Positions 23,202 to 31,361 of a DNA stretch of 57,082 nucleotides are shown piece by piece. Source of the stretch: Symbiobacterium thermophilum (lineage in GTDB: Bacteria > Bacillota > Sulfobacillia > UBA995); the NCBI GenBank assembly GCA_020725145.1, contig DYFO01000008.1:1-57082 (forward strand). The letters run 5' to 3'. Within the stretch, counting starts at the first letter, position 1, and every line of letters begins with the position of its first letter. The translations under genes were made by a program, and so were the position numbers. The notes under the pieces were generated by a model, which was not told the origin of the DNA, did no database searches, and worked only from the letters and a program-made list of their open reading frames with translations.

Positions 23202-25445
23202 TCAGACCAGTTCGAATACTCCTTCCAGGGTCGCGGCGGCCGATGAGCCTCCCACCATCACCCGGTAGGTTCCCGGCTCCAGCAGCGGCCGCAGATCAGG
23301 TCCCAGGAAGGCAAGGCTGCCGCCATCCACGGTGAACGTAACCTCCCGGCTCTCGCCGGGGGCAAGATGCACGCGGCAAAACCCCTTCAGTTCCTGGACC
23401 GGCCGTGTGACGCTGGCCACCTCGTCTCGCAGGTAAAGCTGCACCACCTCTTCGCCGGACACCGGGCCGACGCAAGTCAGCCGCACCGTCACCGTCACGG
23501 TGTCTTCCCTCGCCACCACCGCGGGCTGCACCTTGAGATCGGAGTAGGCGAAACGCGTGTAGCTGAGCCCGTGCCCGAAGGGGAACAGGGGACCGGCCGG
23601 CGAGTCCACGTAGTCCCCCCAGAACTGCGACCGGCCGCCCGAGGGCTTGCGCCGGTAGTACACGGGTATCTGCCCCACGCGACGCGGAAAGCCGATCGGC
23701 AGTTTGCCTCCCGGGTTGTACTGCCCGTACAGCGCCTCGGCCACCGCCCTGCCACCTTCCTCTCCCGGCAACCAGGCTTCCAGGATGGCCGGGACCACCC
23801 GGGCGATGCTCTCCAGGGCGTACGGGCGCCCGTTGACCAGTACCAGCACCACCGGCGTGCCGGTTTCGGCCACCGCCCTGACCAGCTCCTCCTGCACACC
23901 GGGCAGACCGAGCTCGGCACGGTCCCGCATCTCTCCGCACGTGCAGTCGAGGGTCAGCCCCGACCGGCCGCCCGCCACCACCACCGCCACGTCCGCCCCG
24001 CGGGCCGCCCGCACCGCCTCCGCAAACCCGCTGCGGTCCTCGCCCAGCACCTGGCATCCCTGGGCGAACCGGATCTCGCCCCGCGACAGCCCGCGCATGC
24101 CCTCGAGCACGTCGACCACGTGCACAGAGGAGGTAGGGACGGTCCTGCCACTGGCCGGCCCCACCATCTCCGCCTGTGCGGGGTAGGAGTAGTCGCCGAG
24201 CAGAAGGCGCCCGTCGGCAGCGGCGGGACCGATGACCGCCACCCGGGCTTCGCGGGCAAGCGGCAAGCGCCCTCCTTCGTTCCTGAGCAACACCAGCGAC
24301 TTGCGGGCCAGCTCCAGCGCCAGCGCGCGGTGTGCGGGGCCGTCAAAAAGCGCGGGGTCGGGGGGATCGACGAACGGCTGCTCGAAAAGGCCCAGCTGGA
24401 ACTTCAGCCGCAACACCCGTGACACCGCACGGTCCACGACCGCCATCGGCACCTTGCCTTCCACCACCAGCCGCCGCAGGGGCTCGCCGTAGGCGTCCAG
24501 GACGGGCAATTCGACGTCAAGACCGGCGGTGATCGCCAGCCGAGCGGCCGCTGCCTTGTCGGCCGCCACCCGGTGATAAGCGTGGAGCATGTCCACCGCG
24601 TAGTAATCGGCGATGACCATGCCCTCGAAGCCCCATTCCTCACGGAGGATCGCGGTGAGCAGTTCCGCCGAGGCCGAGGCAGGGACGCCGTCCATCTCGT
24701 GATAGGCGCTCATCACCGCCCGCGCCCTTGCCTCGCGGATGGCGGCGGCGAAAGGCGGCAGGTGCACCTCGCGGAGCTCCCGCGGCGGGATGGGGGCGGG
24801 AGCCCAGTTCATGCCGGCTTCGGAGGCACCGTGACCCGCGAAGTGCTTGAGGGTGGCCACCACTCCCGACCGCGGCTCTGGACCCTCAAGTCCCCTGACG
24901 TAGGCCACTCCCATGCGCGACACCAGGTAGGGGTCCTCGCCGAAGGTCTCCTCCACCCGTCCCCAGCGCCCATCACGGCACACGTCCAGCACGGGGGCCA
25001 GCCCTTGGTGCACGCCGGTAGCCCGCATCTGCTCGCGAATGGCCGCGGTCATGCGCTCGGGCAGCTCCGGCTCCCACGTGCTGGCAAGACCGATGGCCTG
25101 GGGGAAAATGGCCGCCCCGCGGGCGGTGTAGCCTGACAGGCACTCCTCGTGCACGAGGGCGGGTATGCCCAGCCGCGTGTGCTCCCGGAGATAGCGCTGC
25201 AGGTCGTTGCAGAAGGCGGCGATCGCCGCGGGGTCGAAGCCGGTCCCCACTCCCACCCGGCAGAGGTGGCCGATGCCGAGGGGGATGCGCGCGGCCGCCT
25301 TCGCGGGAGAGAACCCTTCCCCTTCCACAAGCTCAAAACTCCACACCCCACCCAGCTGGGTAAGCTTCTCCTCCAGGGTAAGGCGCGAGAGCAGATCGCC
25401 CACTCGCTCCTCAAGCCCCCGAGCGCAGTCGCGGTACACCTCCAT
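23202..25445 (-). CDS. Beta-glucosidase / glycoside hydrolase family 3
   Basis: The 747-residue GH3 enzyme has the two catalytic domains and a C-terminal fibronectin type III-like domain (about 660-747). Visible sites are K200-H201 with the following HFAGHG, the nucleophile D280 in GMVIADYYAVD, and the GH3 second-domain sheet motifs (SLVLLRNEGGRLPL). It releases terminal sugars from beta-glycosides. There is no signal peptide, so it acts in the cytosol on imported oligosaccharides. ATG 25445 follows GGAGGGAGG. The upstream extension of this frame overlaps the divergent methyltransferase and is not used. Confidence 0.92.
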   Translation of the reverse strand: MEVYRDCARGLEERVGDLLSRLTLEEKLTQLGGVWSFELVEGEGFSPAKAAARIPLGIGHLCRVGVGTGFDPAAIAAFCNDLQRYLREHTRLGIPALVHEECLSGYTARGAAIFPQAIGLASTWEPELPERMTAAIREQMRATGVHQGLAPVLDVCRDGRWGRVEETFGEDPYLVSRMGVAYVRGLEGPEPRSGVVATLKHFAGHGASEAGMNWAPAPIPPRELREVHLPPFAAAIREARARAVMSAYHEMDGVPASASAELLTAILREEWGFEGMVIADYYAVDMLHAYHRVAADKAAAARLAITAGLDVELPVLDAYGEPLRRLVVEGKVPMAVVDRAVSRVLRLKFQLGLFEQPFVDPPDPALFDGPAHRALALELARKSLVLLRNEGGRLPLAREARVAVIGPAAADGRLLLGDYSYPAQAEMVGPASGRTVPTSSVHVVDVLEGMRGLSRGEIRFAQGCQVLGEDRSGFAEAVRAARGADVAVVVAGGRSGLTLDCTCGEMRDRAELGLPGVQEELVRAVAETGTPVVLVLVNGRPYALESIARVVPAILEAWLPGEEGGRAVAEALYGQYNPGGKLPIGFPRRVGQIPVYYRRKPSGGRSQFWGDYVDSPAGPLFPFGHGLSYTRFAYSDLKVQPAVVAREDTVTVTVRLTCVGPVSGEEVVQLYLRDEVASVTRPVQELKGFCRVHLAPGESREVTFTVDGGSLAFLGPDLRPLLEPGTYRVMVGGSSAAATLEGVFELV

Positions 25446-25533
25446 GGCGCGTTCCTCCCTCCAGGCCGCTGCAGGAATCAACCCGCTCGGCCCCGAAGTC
25501 ACCGACGTCACTTCGCGCTTCGGGAGGGTGCCG

Positions 25534-26187
25534 GTGCGAGCTACCGTCCTGCTACGGCTGAACGCCCGGCGGCTGTTCGGGTGGCGCGGTCGCCCGGAAA
25601 CCACCCCCGACGGCCGCTGGGAGACGATCCCTCCGGGGCACCGCCATGTGCTGGCGGCTTTCCTGCGCCTCGTGCCCCGCGGCGGCCGCTTGCTGGACGC
25701 CGGTTCGGGTACCGGCAAGTACTGGCCCTTCTTCCAAGCGGCAGGGTTGGCGGTCACCGGTGTGGACCGCTGCCCCAACCGGCTACGGCGGGCGCAGGAA
25801 AGGGTGCCCGACGCCGAGCTGGTGTGTCGCCCGCTGCAGGAATACCACCCCGCTCCCGCGGCCTTCGATGCCGTGTGGTGCTGTGACGTGATGGAATGTC
25901 TGCCTCCCGAGGACTGGCCGGTGGTTCTGACCCGGCTGGTGCGGGCGCTGCGCCCCGGCGGGGTGATCATGGTCAACTTCGAGGCCCCCGGCCCCCTGCG
26001 GCTCCGGCTCCGGCATCGCCTGGTAGGCCGGCCGCTGCTGGCGCGGCGGCGCCGCGCCCCGCACCCCGCCCACCACCTGCTGCACCCTTACGGTTACATC
26101 CGCCGCACCCTGCGGCGGCTCCCCGTCAAGACACTCGACTGGCAGGTAGGGGACGGCTACCGTTTCTGGCTGGCCCGGCGCCTGTGA
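25534..26187 (+). CDS. SAM-dependent methyltransferase (class I)
   Basis: The 217-residue protein has the Rossmann methyltransferase motifs: LLDAGSGTGKYW (motif I, SAM binding, near 53), VTGVDRCPN (acidic motif II), FDAVWCCDVMECL (motif IV) and ALRPGGVIMVNFEA (motif V). Start GTG 25534 is 6 nt after CGGGAGG; GTG 25528 is also in frame. The acceptor is unknown. It is divergent from the GH3 gene and converges exactly on the lipoprotein gene, whose stop codon is adjacent. Confidence 0.8.
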   Translation: MRATVLLRLNARRLFGWRGRPETTPDGRWETIPPGHRHVLAAFLRLVPRGGRLLDAGSGTGKYWPFFQAAGLAVTGVDRCPNRLRRAQERVPDAELVCRPLQEYHPAPAAFDAVWCCDVMECLPPEDWPVVLTRLVRALRPGGVIMVNFEAPGPLRLRLRHRLVGRPLLARRRRAPHPAHHLLHPYGYIRRTLRRLPVKTLDWQVGDGYRFWLARRL

Positions 26188-26607
26188 TCAGCGCACCGTC
26201 CAGTTGGTCTTCACCACCGGACCTTTCAGGCCCTCGGCGAGGAAGTAGCCCTCCACCACGTAATCGCCGGGCGGCAGCTCGGGCAAAAGCTCGCTGAAGA
26301 CGTAACTCCTTCCGGGCTCCAGTTCTTCCTCCTCCACCACCGTGAGGAAAGCCTGGTCCGCCGACCACCGCCAGACCTCTTCCTTGCCGCGACGGACGAC
26401 GAAGTCGTGCCGCTGGCTTGTGCGGAACCGCAGCGGCACCGACTCTTTGCCCTCGTTGCTGACCGCCATCCACACCATGGCGTCCTCATCGGTCTCGAAC
26501 AACCCGATTTCGTACTTCAGGGGCAGTTTGGCCCCTGACGCGCACCCGGCCAGCAGTGTGAGCAGCATCGCCGCCACCACCAGCCATCGCGTCGAGTTGC
26601 GGGTCAC
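26188..26607 (-). CDS. Lipoprotein with BsuPI-like domain
   Basis: The roughly 139-residue precursor has a lipoprotein signal peptide with lipobox LLAGC near residue 24. The single beta-sandwich domain that follows (FRTSQRHDFVVRRGKEEVW, AFLTVVEEEELEPGRSYVF, LPPGDYVVEGYF) matches the BsuPI family, first known as intracellular proteinase inhibitors but now mostly unassigned surface domains. GTG 26607 is 7 nt after GGAGGTGA; GTG 26616 lies too close to the same site. The gene stands alone and converges with the methyltransferase gene. Confidence 0.7.
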   Translation of the reverse strand: MTRNSTRWLVVAAMLLTLLAGCASGAKLPLKYEIGLFETDEDAMVWMAVSNEGKESVPLRFRTSQRHDFVVRRGKEEVWRWSADQAFLTVVEEEELEPGRSYVFSELLPELPPGDYVVEGYFLAEGLKGPVVKTNWTVR

Positions 26608-26680
26608 CAACCTCACCTCCAGGGTCTACTTGCCGGTGATGCGACTGAGGATTCGACGCCCACCTCCGGAATTACCTCCG

Positions 26681-27502
26681 TCAGCCGTGCCGTTTCAGCT
26701 TGCCGGCCTTCATGGCATGGCGCTCGCCCATGCGGAACACCGCCAGGCCGAGCGGGATCAACCCCAGCCCCATGACCGCGAGGATAACGAGGTAGCCCAC
26801 CAGGTCCCGCATCGCCGCGCCCTCCAGGATGGCGGCCCGCACTCCTCGCAGCGTGTAGGTGGCCGGCGACAGCACGGAGATGGGCCGGAGCCAGCTGGGC
26901 AGCACCTCTACCTCGTAGTAGACACCCGACACCAGCAGGATGAAACCCTCCATGATGTGGGTGGCCTGCGGACCGCGCTCCGTGGACAAAAGCGGCAGTA
27001 CCGCCGCCATCAGCCCCAGGCCGATGAAGGCGATGCTGGACACCAGAAGCACCGCCAGCGCCCCCGGCAGGTTGGCCCCGGAGAGGCTCAGCTTGAAGAA
27101 AAACGCCACCACCGTGAGCACGATGATCGAGCGGGTGATCCCGTAGGCGATGGCGTACACGCACATGCCCCCAAGATGCGTCAACCGGTGGATGGGAGCC
27201 ATGAAGGTGTACTCGATGGTTCCCTCCCACCTCTCCCACGCCACCGACTCGGACACGTCGTGGAAGATGACCGAAAGGTAACCCCAGAGCAGGGCGCCGA
27301 TCACCAGGTAGAGCACCTTGGGCCCCGCCTCCCCGGGGGTGGTCACACCGATGAAGGCGATGGTCAAAGTGTTGACCACCGTGTAGAAGAGGAAGACCAC
27401 TTCCCATCCCAGGTAGCGGCGGGTCAGGTAGAAGTTGCGCTCGACGAAACCCAACAGGGCGCCGAGCTCCGTGCGAAGCGAACGCCGACGCGGTGCGTCC
27501 AT
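26681..27502 (-). CDS. ABC-2 type transporter permease
   Basis: The 273-residue permease has six hydrophobic helices in the ABC-2 pattern. An N-terminal cytosolic amphipathic stretch (FVERNFYLTRRYLGW) leads to the helices, and the segment EGTIEYTFMAPIHR is characteristic of ABC-2 exporters. Its ATG forms TGATG with the stop of the ATPase gene, so the two are translationally coupled. The pair probably exports a lipid, polysaccharide or drug. The substrate is unknown. Confidence 0.85.
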   Translation of the reverse strand: MDAPRRRSLRTELGALLGFVERNFYLTRRYLGWEVVFLFYTVVNTLTIAFIGVTTPGEAGPKVLYLVIGALLWGYLSVIFHDVSESVAWERWEGTIEYTFMAPIHRLTHLGGMCVYAIAYGITRSIIVLTVVAFFFKLSLSGANLPGALAVLLVSSIAFIGLGLMAAVLPLLSTERGPQATHIMEGFILLVSGVYYEVEVLPSWLRPISVLSPATYTLRGVRAAILEGAAMRDLVGYLVILAVMGLGLIPLGLAVFRMGERHAMKAGKLKRHG

Positions 27503-28356
27503 CAATCCTCGTCCTCCTCTCCCGGCCAACGGCGTCCGGTCACCTCAAGGAAAACGTCCTCGAGCGTCCCGGCACCGTTCGGACCGTATCGCTCCTTGAG
27601 TTCGGACGGCCGCCCCTCGGCGCGCAGCCGCCCCTCGTCGATGAAGGCGACGCGGTCGCACAACCGGTCGGCTTCCGCCATGTCGTGGCTGGTCAGCAGC
27701 ACCGTGGTATCGTGGAACGCGCGGACCTCAAGCACGAAGTCCTGAACCTCCCGCTTGGAGCGCGGATCGAGTCCGGTGGTGGGCTCGTCCAAAAGCAGCA
27801 GCACCGGTGAGGTGAACAGGGCGCGGGCGACGGCCACCTTCTGCTGCATCCCCCGCGAAAGGTTCTCCACCGAGACGAAGGCCTTGCGGCGCTCAAGGCC
27901 CAGCCGCTCCAAGATGTCCAGTGCCTTCTCGGTCCCTTCCCGCGGCGCAAGGCCGTACAGCCTGGCCGCGTACCTGAGGTTCTCCAGGGCGGACAGCTTC
28001 TTGAAGAAGGCCGCCTCCACCGATACGCGGTTGATCAGCTGCCGCACCGCCAGCCGATCGCGCACGACGTCCAGACCGAAGACGCTCATCTCGCCGGCGT
28101 CCGGCTCCAGCAGCGTGGACAGCAGCCGGATCAGGGTGGACTTGCCGGAGCCGTTGGGCCCGAGGACGCCGTAGATCTCGCCCCGCCGCACCTCGAAGCT
28201 CACCCCGTCCACCGCCCGCACCGCCCGGGGGCGCAGCCTGGCGTATCTCCAGCGCCCGGCCAGGCCCCGGTACTCGGGAAGGTAGGCCAGCGTCTCGTCC
28301 TTCTCGTAAAAGGTCTTGCTCACGGCCGTGCAGGTCACGGCCGGCTCCCAAGTCAT
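27502..28356 (-). CDS. ABC transporter ATP-binding protein
   Basis: The 284-residue ATPase shows Walker A GPNGSGKST (near 68), the ABC signature LSRGMQQK, Walker B LLLLDEPTTGLDP and the His switch TSHDMAEAD. The N-terminus carries an extra 30 residues (YEKDETLAYLPEYRGLAGRW) like the TagH/NatA-type exporters. ATG 28356 follows GGGGGGTG. It is preceded by a promoter at 28651-28622 and a leader of about 260 nt with alternative hairpins and a 14-codon ORF, so expression is probably attenuated. Confidence 0.9.
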   Translation of the reverse strand: MTWEPAVTCTAVSKTFYEKDETLAYLPEYRGLAGRWRYARLRPRAVRAVDGVSFEVRRGEIYGVLGPNGSGKSTLIRLLSTLLEPDAGEMSVFGLDVVRDRLAVRQLINRVSVEAAFFKKLSALENLRYAARLYGLAPREGTEKALDILERLGLERRKAFVSVENLSRGMQQKVAVARALFTSPVLLLLDEPTTGLDPRSKREVQDFVLEVRAFHDTTVLLTSHDMAEADRLCDRVAFIDEGRLRAEGRPSELKERYGPNGAGTLEDVFLEVTGRRWPGEEDED

Positions 28357-28412
28357 CTCGATACACCCCCCGGAGGTACCGGCAGCGGCGGTCCGCCGCC
28401 GGGAAAGGCGAA

Positions 28413-28478
28413 GCCACGGGCCCGAACGACACCCGTGGCACCGGAGAAAGCTTCCTGGAAAACGAAAGGGGCCACGGG
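28413..28478 (-). promoter_or_regulatory. Mutually exclusive hairpins in the ABC transporter leader
   Basis: Three segments of the leader can compete. Plus-strand GCCACGGG occurs at 28413-28420 and again at 28471-28478, and its complement CCCGTGGC at 28432-28439 lies between them. In the RNA the central segment can pair with the upstream (28478-28471) or the downstream (28420-28413) copy, not both. This is the layout of an attenuator or a ribosome-controlled switch. No long U tract follows, so control may be at translation. Confidence 0.5.
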
Positions 28479-28489
28479 CACGACCAGAG

Positions 28490-28536
28490 GTCGACCGGTG
28501 GTCCCGATTAACGCAAGTGGCCGGCTACCGGTCGAC
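28490..28536 (-). repeat. Long-range hairpin in the ABC transporter leader
   Basis: GTCGACCGGT (28490-28499) and ACCGGTCGAC (28527-28536) are perfect 10-bp inverted arms with a 27-nt loop. The distal arm starts 2 bp after the leader peptide stop codon (28539), so a ribosome stalled on the peptide would cover or disrupt it. Confidence 0.6.
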
Positions 28537-28538
28537 GG

Positions 28539-28583
28539 TCACGCGCAGGGAACGCGCATGCCAACGGTGATGGTGAAGATCAT
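28539..28583 (-). CDS. Leader peptide of the ABC transporter operon (14 aa)
   Basis: ATG 28583 preceded by GGGAGG (8-nt spacing) encodes MIFTITVGMRVPCA followed by TGA. It lies within the untranslated leader, about 32 nt after the predicted transcription start and just before the first hairpin. Its size, ribosome binding site and position fit a regulatory leader peptide of the kind that controls antibiotic-responsive transporters. No amino-acid run hints at an amino-acid sensor. Confidence 0.5.
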   Translation of the reverse strand: MIFTITVGMRVPCA

Positions 28584-28621
28584 GACAACCGCCTCCCGTT
28601 GCCACATGGCAGTGCAACCGC

Positions 28622-28651
28622 ATTATACCGCTTGCCGATGGAGGGAGTCAA
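28622..28651 (-). promoter_or_regulatory. Sigma-A promoter of the ABC transporter operon
   Basis: TTGACT (28651-28646) and TATAAT (28627-28622) on the minus strand are 18 bp apart, near consensus in a very GC-rich setting. Transcription should start near 28615, giving a leader of about 260 nt before ATG 28356. Confidence 0.75.
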
Positions 28652-28741
28652 CGGCACCGACGAACCGCGAAGCCGGCAGCAGGCAACCGCGCAAGACCGG
28701 GGCCCCGCCCGGCCGCGGCAGGCTACCGCCGGTAGGTTACC

Positions 28742-29050
28742 TCACTCCGACTCCAGTATGGCGTCGAGGACCGCGTCTACCGACTCCCCGAAACCCGCCG
28801 CACCGCTCAGGAGCTGTTCCTTGGAGCGCTCGATGTGATGGAATGCCTTCTCAAGCGCGGGGTCGCTCATGCCCGCGACCTGCATCGTCTCGATGAGACG
28901 GCTGGCGGCCTCCATCAACCGCAGCGGTCCGTACTCGGCGGGCTCGGTGAGCAGTCCCCGAGCGCTGGCCGCCAGATAGCAGAGGAGCCGTTTCAACCCT
29001 TCTCCGAGCCCGGCCAGATCGACCGGAGTGTCGTCAATGCCAGGGGTCAA
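28742..29050 (-). CDS. DUF6092-like small helical protein
   Basis: The 102-residue protein (LKRLLCYLAASARGLLTEPA, YGPLRLMEAASRLIETM, EKAFHHIERSKEQLLSG) is all-helical and resembles the DUF6092 family of unknown function. TTG 29050 is 8 nt after AGGAGG and overlaps the nitroreductase stop (TTGA), so the two are made together. The family name is from memory of the pattern and should be treated as tentative. Confidence 0.6.
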   Translation of the reverse strand: MTPGIDDTPVDLAGLGEGLKRLLCYLAASARGLLTEPAEYGPLRLMEAASRLIETMQVAGMSDPALEKAFHHIERSKEQLLSGAAGFGESVDAVLDAILESE

Positions 29051-29610
29051 GGATCGCCGCCTCCTTCCAGGCCCAGTGCCGAGGCACCGGCACCTGCGTA
29101 CCTCTCCAGGTGCACGACTTCTGACCATGGCCGGCGTCGGGGGGCCCGCGGGAGGGGCTCCTCGGGGTAGCCTACCGTCACCAGCAGCTCCGGGACGACC
29201 TCCTGCGGACACTGCAGCAGGGTGCGGACCGAGCCCTGGTGAAACGAGCGTATCACGCAGGTCCCCAGTCCCTCAGCCTGCGCCGCCAGCAGGATGTTCT
29301 GGGCAGCGAAGCAGGCGTCCATCATGCCCAGAAGACTTCCCCCGGTTCCGCCCTTGCTCATGGCACGCTGCCGATCTACACAGATGGCTATGACGGCAGG
29401 GGGCAAGGAAAACAGCCCCGGCGCTACGCTCTTGAGGGCCGTCAACATGTCGGGCGCGGTCACCACGATGAAGTGCAGTGCCTGGATGTTGGAGCCGCTA
29501 GGTGCCCATATGGCCGCCTTGACCAGATGTCCCAGCTTCTCGGGCTCTACGCCCCGCCGCGCAAACCTTCGCACGCTGCGGCGCTCAAGGATGGCGGTGA
29601 TGACGTCCAC
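29047..29610 (-). CDS. Nitroreductase family protein
   Basis: The 187-residue flavoprotein begins with the family pattern AILERRSVRRFARRGVEPEKL and continues APSGSNIQALHFIVV (FMN phosphate contact) and LLAAQAEGLGTCVI, with the C-terminal LLVTVGYPEE. Such enzymes bind FMN as dimers and reduce nitro groups, quinones or enones with NAD(P)H; some deiodinate or dehydrogenate. GTG 29610 follows GCGGAGG. It is 25 bp after the racemase-like gene and may be the tail of that operon. Confidence 0.85.
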   Translation of the reverse strand: MDVITAILERRSVRRFARRGVEPEKLGHLVKAAIWAPSGSNIQALHFIVVTAPDMLTALKSVAPGLFSLPPAVIAICVDRQRAMSKGGTGGSLLGMMDACFAAQNILLAAQAEGLGTCVIRSFHQGSVRTLLQCPQEVVPELLVTVGYPEEPLPRAPRRRPWSEVVHLERYAGAGASALGLEGGGDP

Positions 29611-29635
29611 GTGATCGCCTCCGCATGTGGAACCG

Positions 29636-30337
29636 CTAACGCACCTGCTTGGGGGCAGGCCGAGGGTAGGCCCGCCGGCTGGGACGCAGGCGCAGGATTA
29701 CCATCAGTTCGGCCAGCTTGACTGCCGCCGCCCCGGGTTCCACCACCGGCACGGGCAGTCGCTCGGCAAGCCGTCTGGCCAACCTGGCCATACCCGTGCA
29801 GCCCAGGACGATGACGTCGGCCCCGTCCGCGGTGATGGCCTGCTGGCATTCCTGGTACACGCGTTCCTCGACTCCGGGGCAGGTATCGAGATCGAGCACG
29901 GGGACCTCAACCGCTCGGACGCAGGCGCAGCGTTGGGTAAGTCCCATGGCCCGGATGTTCTGGCCGATGACCGCGGCGGTGGCCGGCAGCACCGTGATCA
30001 CCCCGAATCGGTCCCCGATTGCCATGGCGACGAGGAACGCCGCCTCGCCGGCGCTGACCACGGGGATGTCTGCGATTTCCTTGACGGCCCGCAAGGCCAC
30101 ATCCGCCGCGCAGTCCACGGTCACCGCGTCGTATCCTTCCGCCGCCGCCCGGCACACCTCCTCCACGAGGTACGGAGCGGCACGGGCCTCGTCGGCCGCC
30201 GACTCGATGGAGACCGGACCGTGGGGCAGACTCACCACGTCCACCACGGTGCCCGGATGGGCCACACCCTTGCGGTGTTCAACCTGAGCGTTGCGGAACT
30301 CACCGGAGGTGTTGGGGATAATCACCTTGATCCGCAT
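29636..30337 (-). CDS. Asp/Glu/hydantoin racemase superfamily protein
   Basis: The 233-residue product has the two-cysteine layout of the Asp/Glu racemase superfamily: VTVDCAADVALRA (first Cys, near 79) and VIVLGCTGMARL (second Cys, near 182), with MRIKVIIPNTS at the start as in hydantoin racemases. Family members racemise hydantoins or amino acids or isomerise maleate. ATG 30337 follows GGGGAGG. Only 14 bp separate it from the upstream M29-like gene, so it belongs to the permease/M29 operon and probably acts on a breakdown product of the imported compound. Confidence 0.8.
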   Translation of the reverse strand: MRIKVIIPNTSGEFRNAQVEHRKGVAHPGTVVDVVSLPHGPVSIESAADEARAAPYLVEEVCRAAAEGYDAVTVDCAADVALRAVKEIADIPVVSAGEAAFLVAMAIGDRFGVITVLPATAAVIGQNIRAMGLTQRCACVRAVEVPVLDLDTCPGVEERVYQECQQAITADGADVIVLGCTGMARLARRLAERLPVPVVEPGAAAVKLAELMVILRLRPSRRAYPRPAPKQVR

Positions 30338-30351
30338 CCTGTCCTCCCCTC

Positions 30352-31308
30352 TTACCCGAAAAGCTCGCCTTCGCGCATGACCTGCCGGCCGTCTACCCAC
30401 ATGGACGGTCGCCGCAGGATACCGTCGAGGTGACAGGCAACCTGAACCTTTCCGCCGAAGCTCGCGTTTGCCCCGAGGGCCACATGTACCGTCCCCAGCA
30501 CCTTCTCATCCTCGAGGACGTGCCCGCTGATGCGGGCGCTCGCGTTGGTGCCTACTCCGAGCTCGGCCAGAGTGCGGGCGTCTTCTCCCGCCGCCGTCAG
30601 AAGCTCCGCCAGCTCCATCGCGGCCCTTCCGCCGGTGATGGCGCCGGCCCGGCCGTCTATGACCTCGATGCGGATGGGAGCATCCAGGCCCGTGACCCCG
30701 GCCATGCTGCCGTCCACCACGAGCACGCCTTCGGCCGTTCCCTCAACGGGGGCAACGTAGGCCTCTCCGGCCGGCAGATTTCCGAAGCTGCCCGGCTCGA
30801 GGTAAAGACCAGTATCCAGAACGGGCGTGCGTCCGGCTATGCTCAGGCAGAGGTCGGTGCCGGCAGGGCTGGTCAGGCGAACCTCCGTGCCCTGCTCCAG
30901 CCAATTACCCACCCGCAGGGTCAGCGCCCGCACCTCGTGGTAGTCAACATCCATGGCACGCTGGAAGATCTCGGGCGTGATGCCTGGCAGACTGGCCACC
31001 CGCGCCCCCGCTTCCGACGCCTGCCGCCGGGCTACCGTGTGCGTGAGCGAACGGCTGGTAGGAAGAAAGCACACCCGGGCGTGCCGCATTGCCTCCGCCA
31101 CCGGCTGCGGGGGTTCGGACCCGTGAGTCTTCCGAGGTAGCAGCCAAAGCAGCATCGCCTCGGCTCCGGCCTCCTTCGCCGCCTCCCATAGCGCCGTGCC
31201 CACCTCGACGCACGGCGGGTCGGTCACCACCAAGACGGCGTCGCCGGCTCCAACGCCCAGACATTGCAGGGCGGCGGTGCGGGCCGCACGCAGAAGGCTC
31301 GCGTCCAC
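30352..31308 (-). CDS. M29/NicX-fold metalloenzyme (short paralogue)
   Basis: The 318-residue protein resembles the aminopeptidase T (M29) / 2,5-dihydroxypyridine dioxygenase fold. It has a GAGDAVLVVTDPP N-terminal domain and the conserved C-terminal end HVALGANASFGGKVQ, then the HLDGILRRPSMWVDG HxD metal motif. M29 proteins are two-metal peptidases; NicX uses the same fold with Fe(II) for ring opening. The sequence alone does not decide between them. GTG 31308 follows GGAGGGAG. A terminator-like hairpin separates it from the permease, so its level may differ from the upstream genes. Confidence 0.65.
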   Translation of the reverse strand: MDASLLRAARTAALQCLGVGAGDAVLVVTDPPCVEVGTALWEAAKEAGAEAMLLWLLPRKTHGSEPPQPVAEAMRHARVCFLPTSRSLTHTVARRQASEAGARVASLPGITPEIFQRAMDVDYHEVRALTLRVGNWLEQGTEVRLTSPAGTDLCLSIAGRTPVLDTGLYLEPGSFGNLPAGEAYVAPVEGTAEGVLVVDGSMAGVTGLDAPIRIEVIDGRAGAITGGRAAMELAELLTAAGEDARTLAELGVGTNASARISGHVLEDEKVLGTVHVALGANASFGGKVQVACHLDGILRRPSMWVDGRQVMREGELFG

Positions 31309-31329
31309 CTGACTCCCTCCCGGCAAGAA

Positions 31330-31355
31330 GGGGGGTCTCCGCGAGGAGACCCCCC
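31330..31355 (-). terminator. Hairpin between permease and M29-like gene
   Basis: GGGGGGTCTCC and GGAGACCCCCC form a perfect 11-bp stem with a GCGA loop. On the minus strand it is followed by TTCTT. It sits 6 bp past the permease stop and 21 bp before the next start codon, so it acts as a partial terminator or mRNA-stabilising hairpin inside the operon. Confidence 0.7.
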
Positions 31356-31361
31356 GTGGCG

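Noticed and set aside
21462-23246. 594-residue plus-strand frame opposite the aldehyde ferredoxin oxidoreductase
   Set aside because: It is antisense to a fully conserved enzyme and has a His/Gln/Gly-rich shadow composition. Such frames are common in DNA this GC-rich.
23202-25976. 924-residue frame for the GH3 enzyme
   Set aside because: The first 177 codons overlap the divergent methyltransferase and are low-complexity. The family start and a good ribosome binding site are at 25445.
28357-28620. T-box riboswitch in the ABC transporter leader
   Set aside because: No AGGGTGGNACCGCG-type T-box sequence or specifier loop was found. A leader peptide with competing hairpins explains it better.
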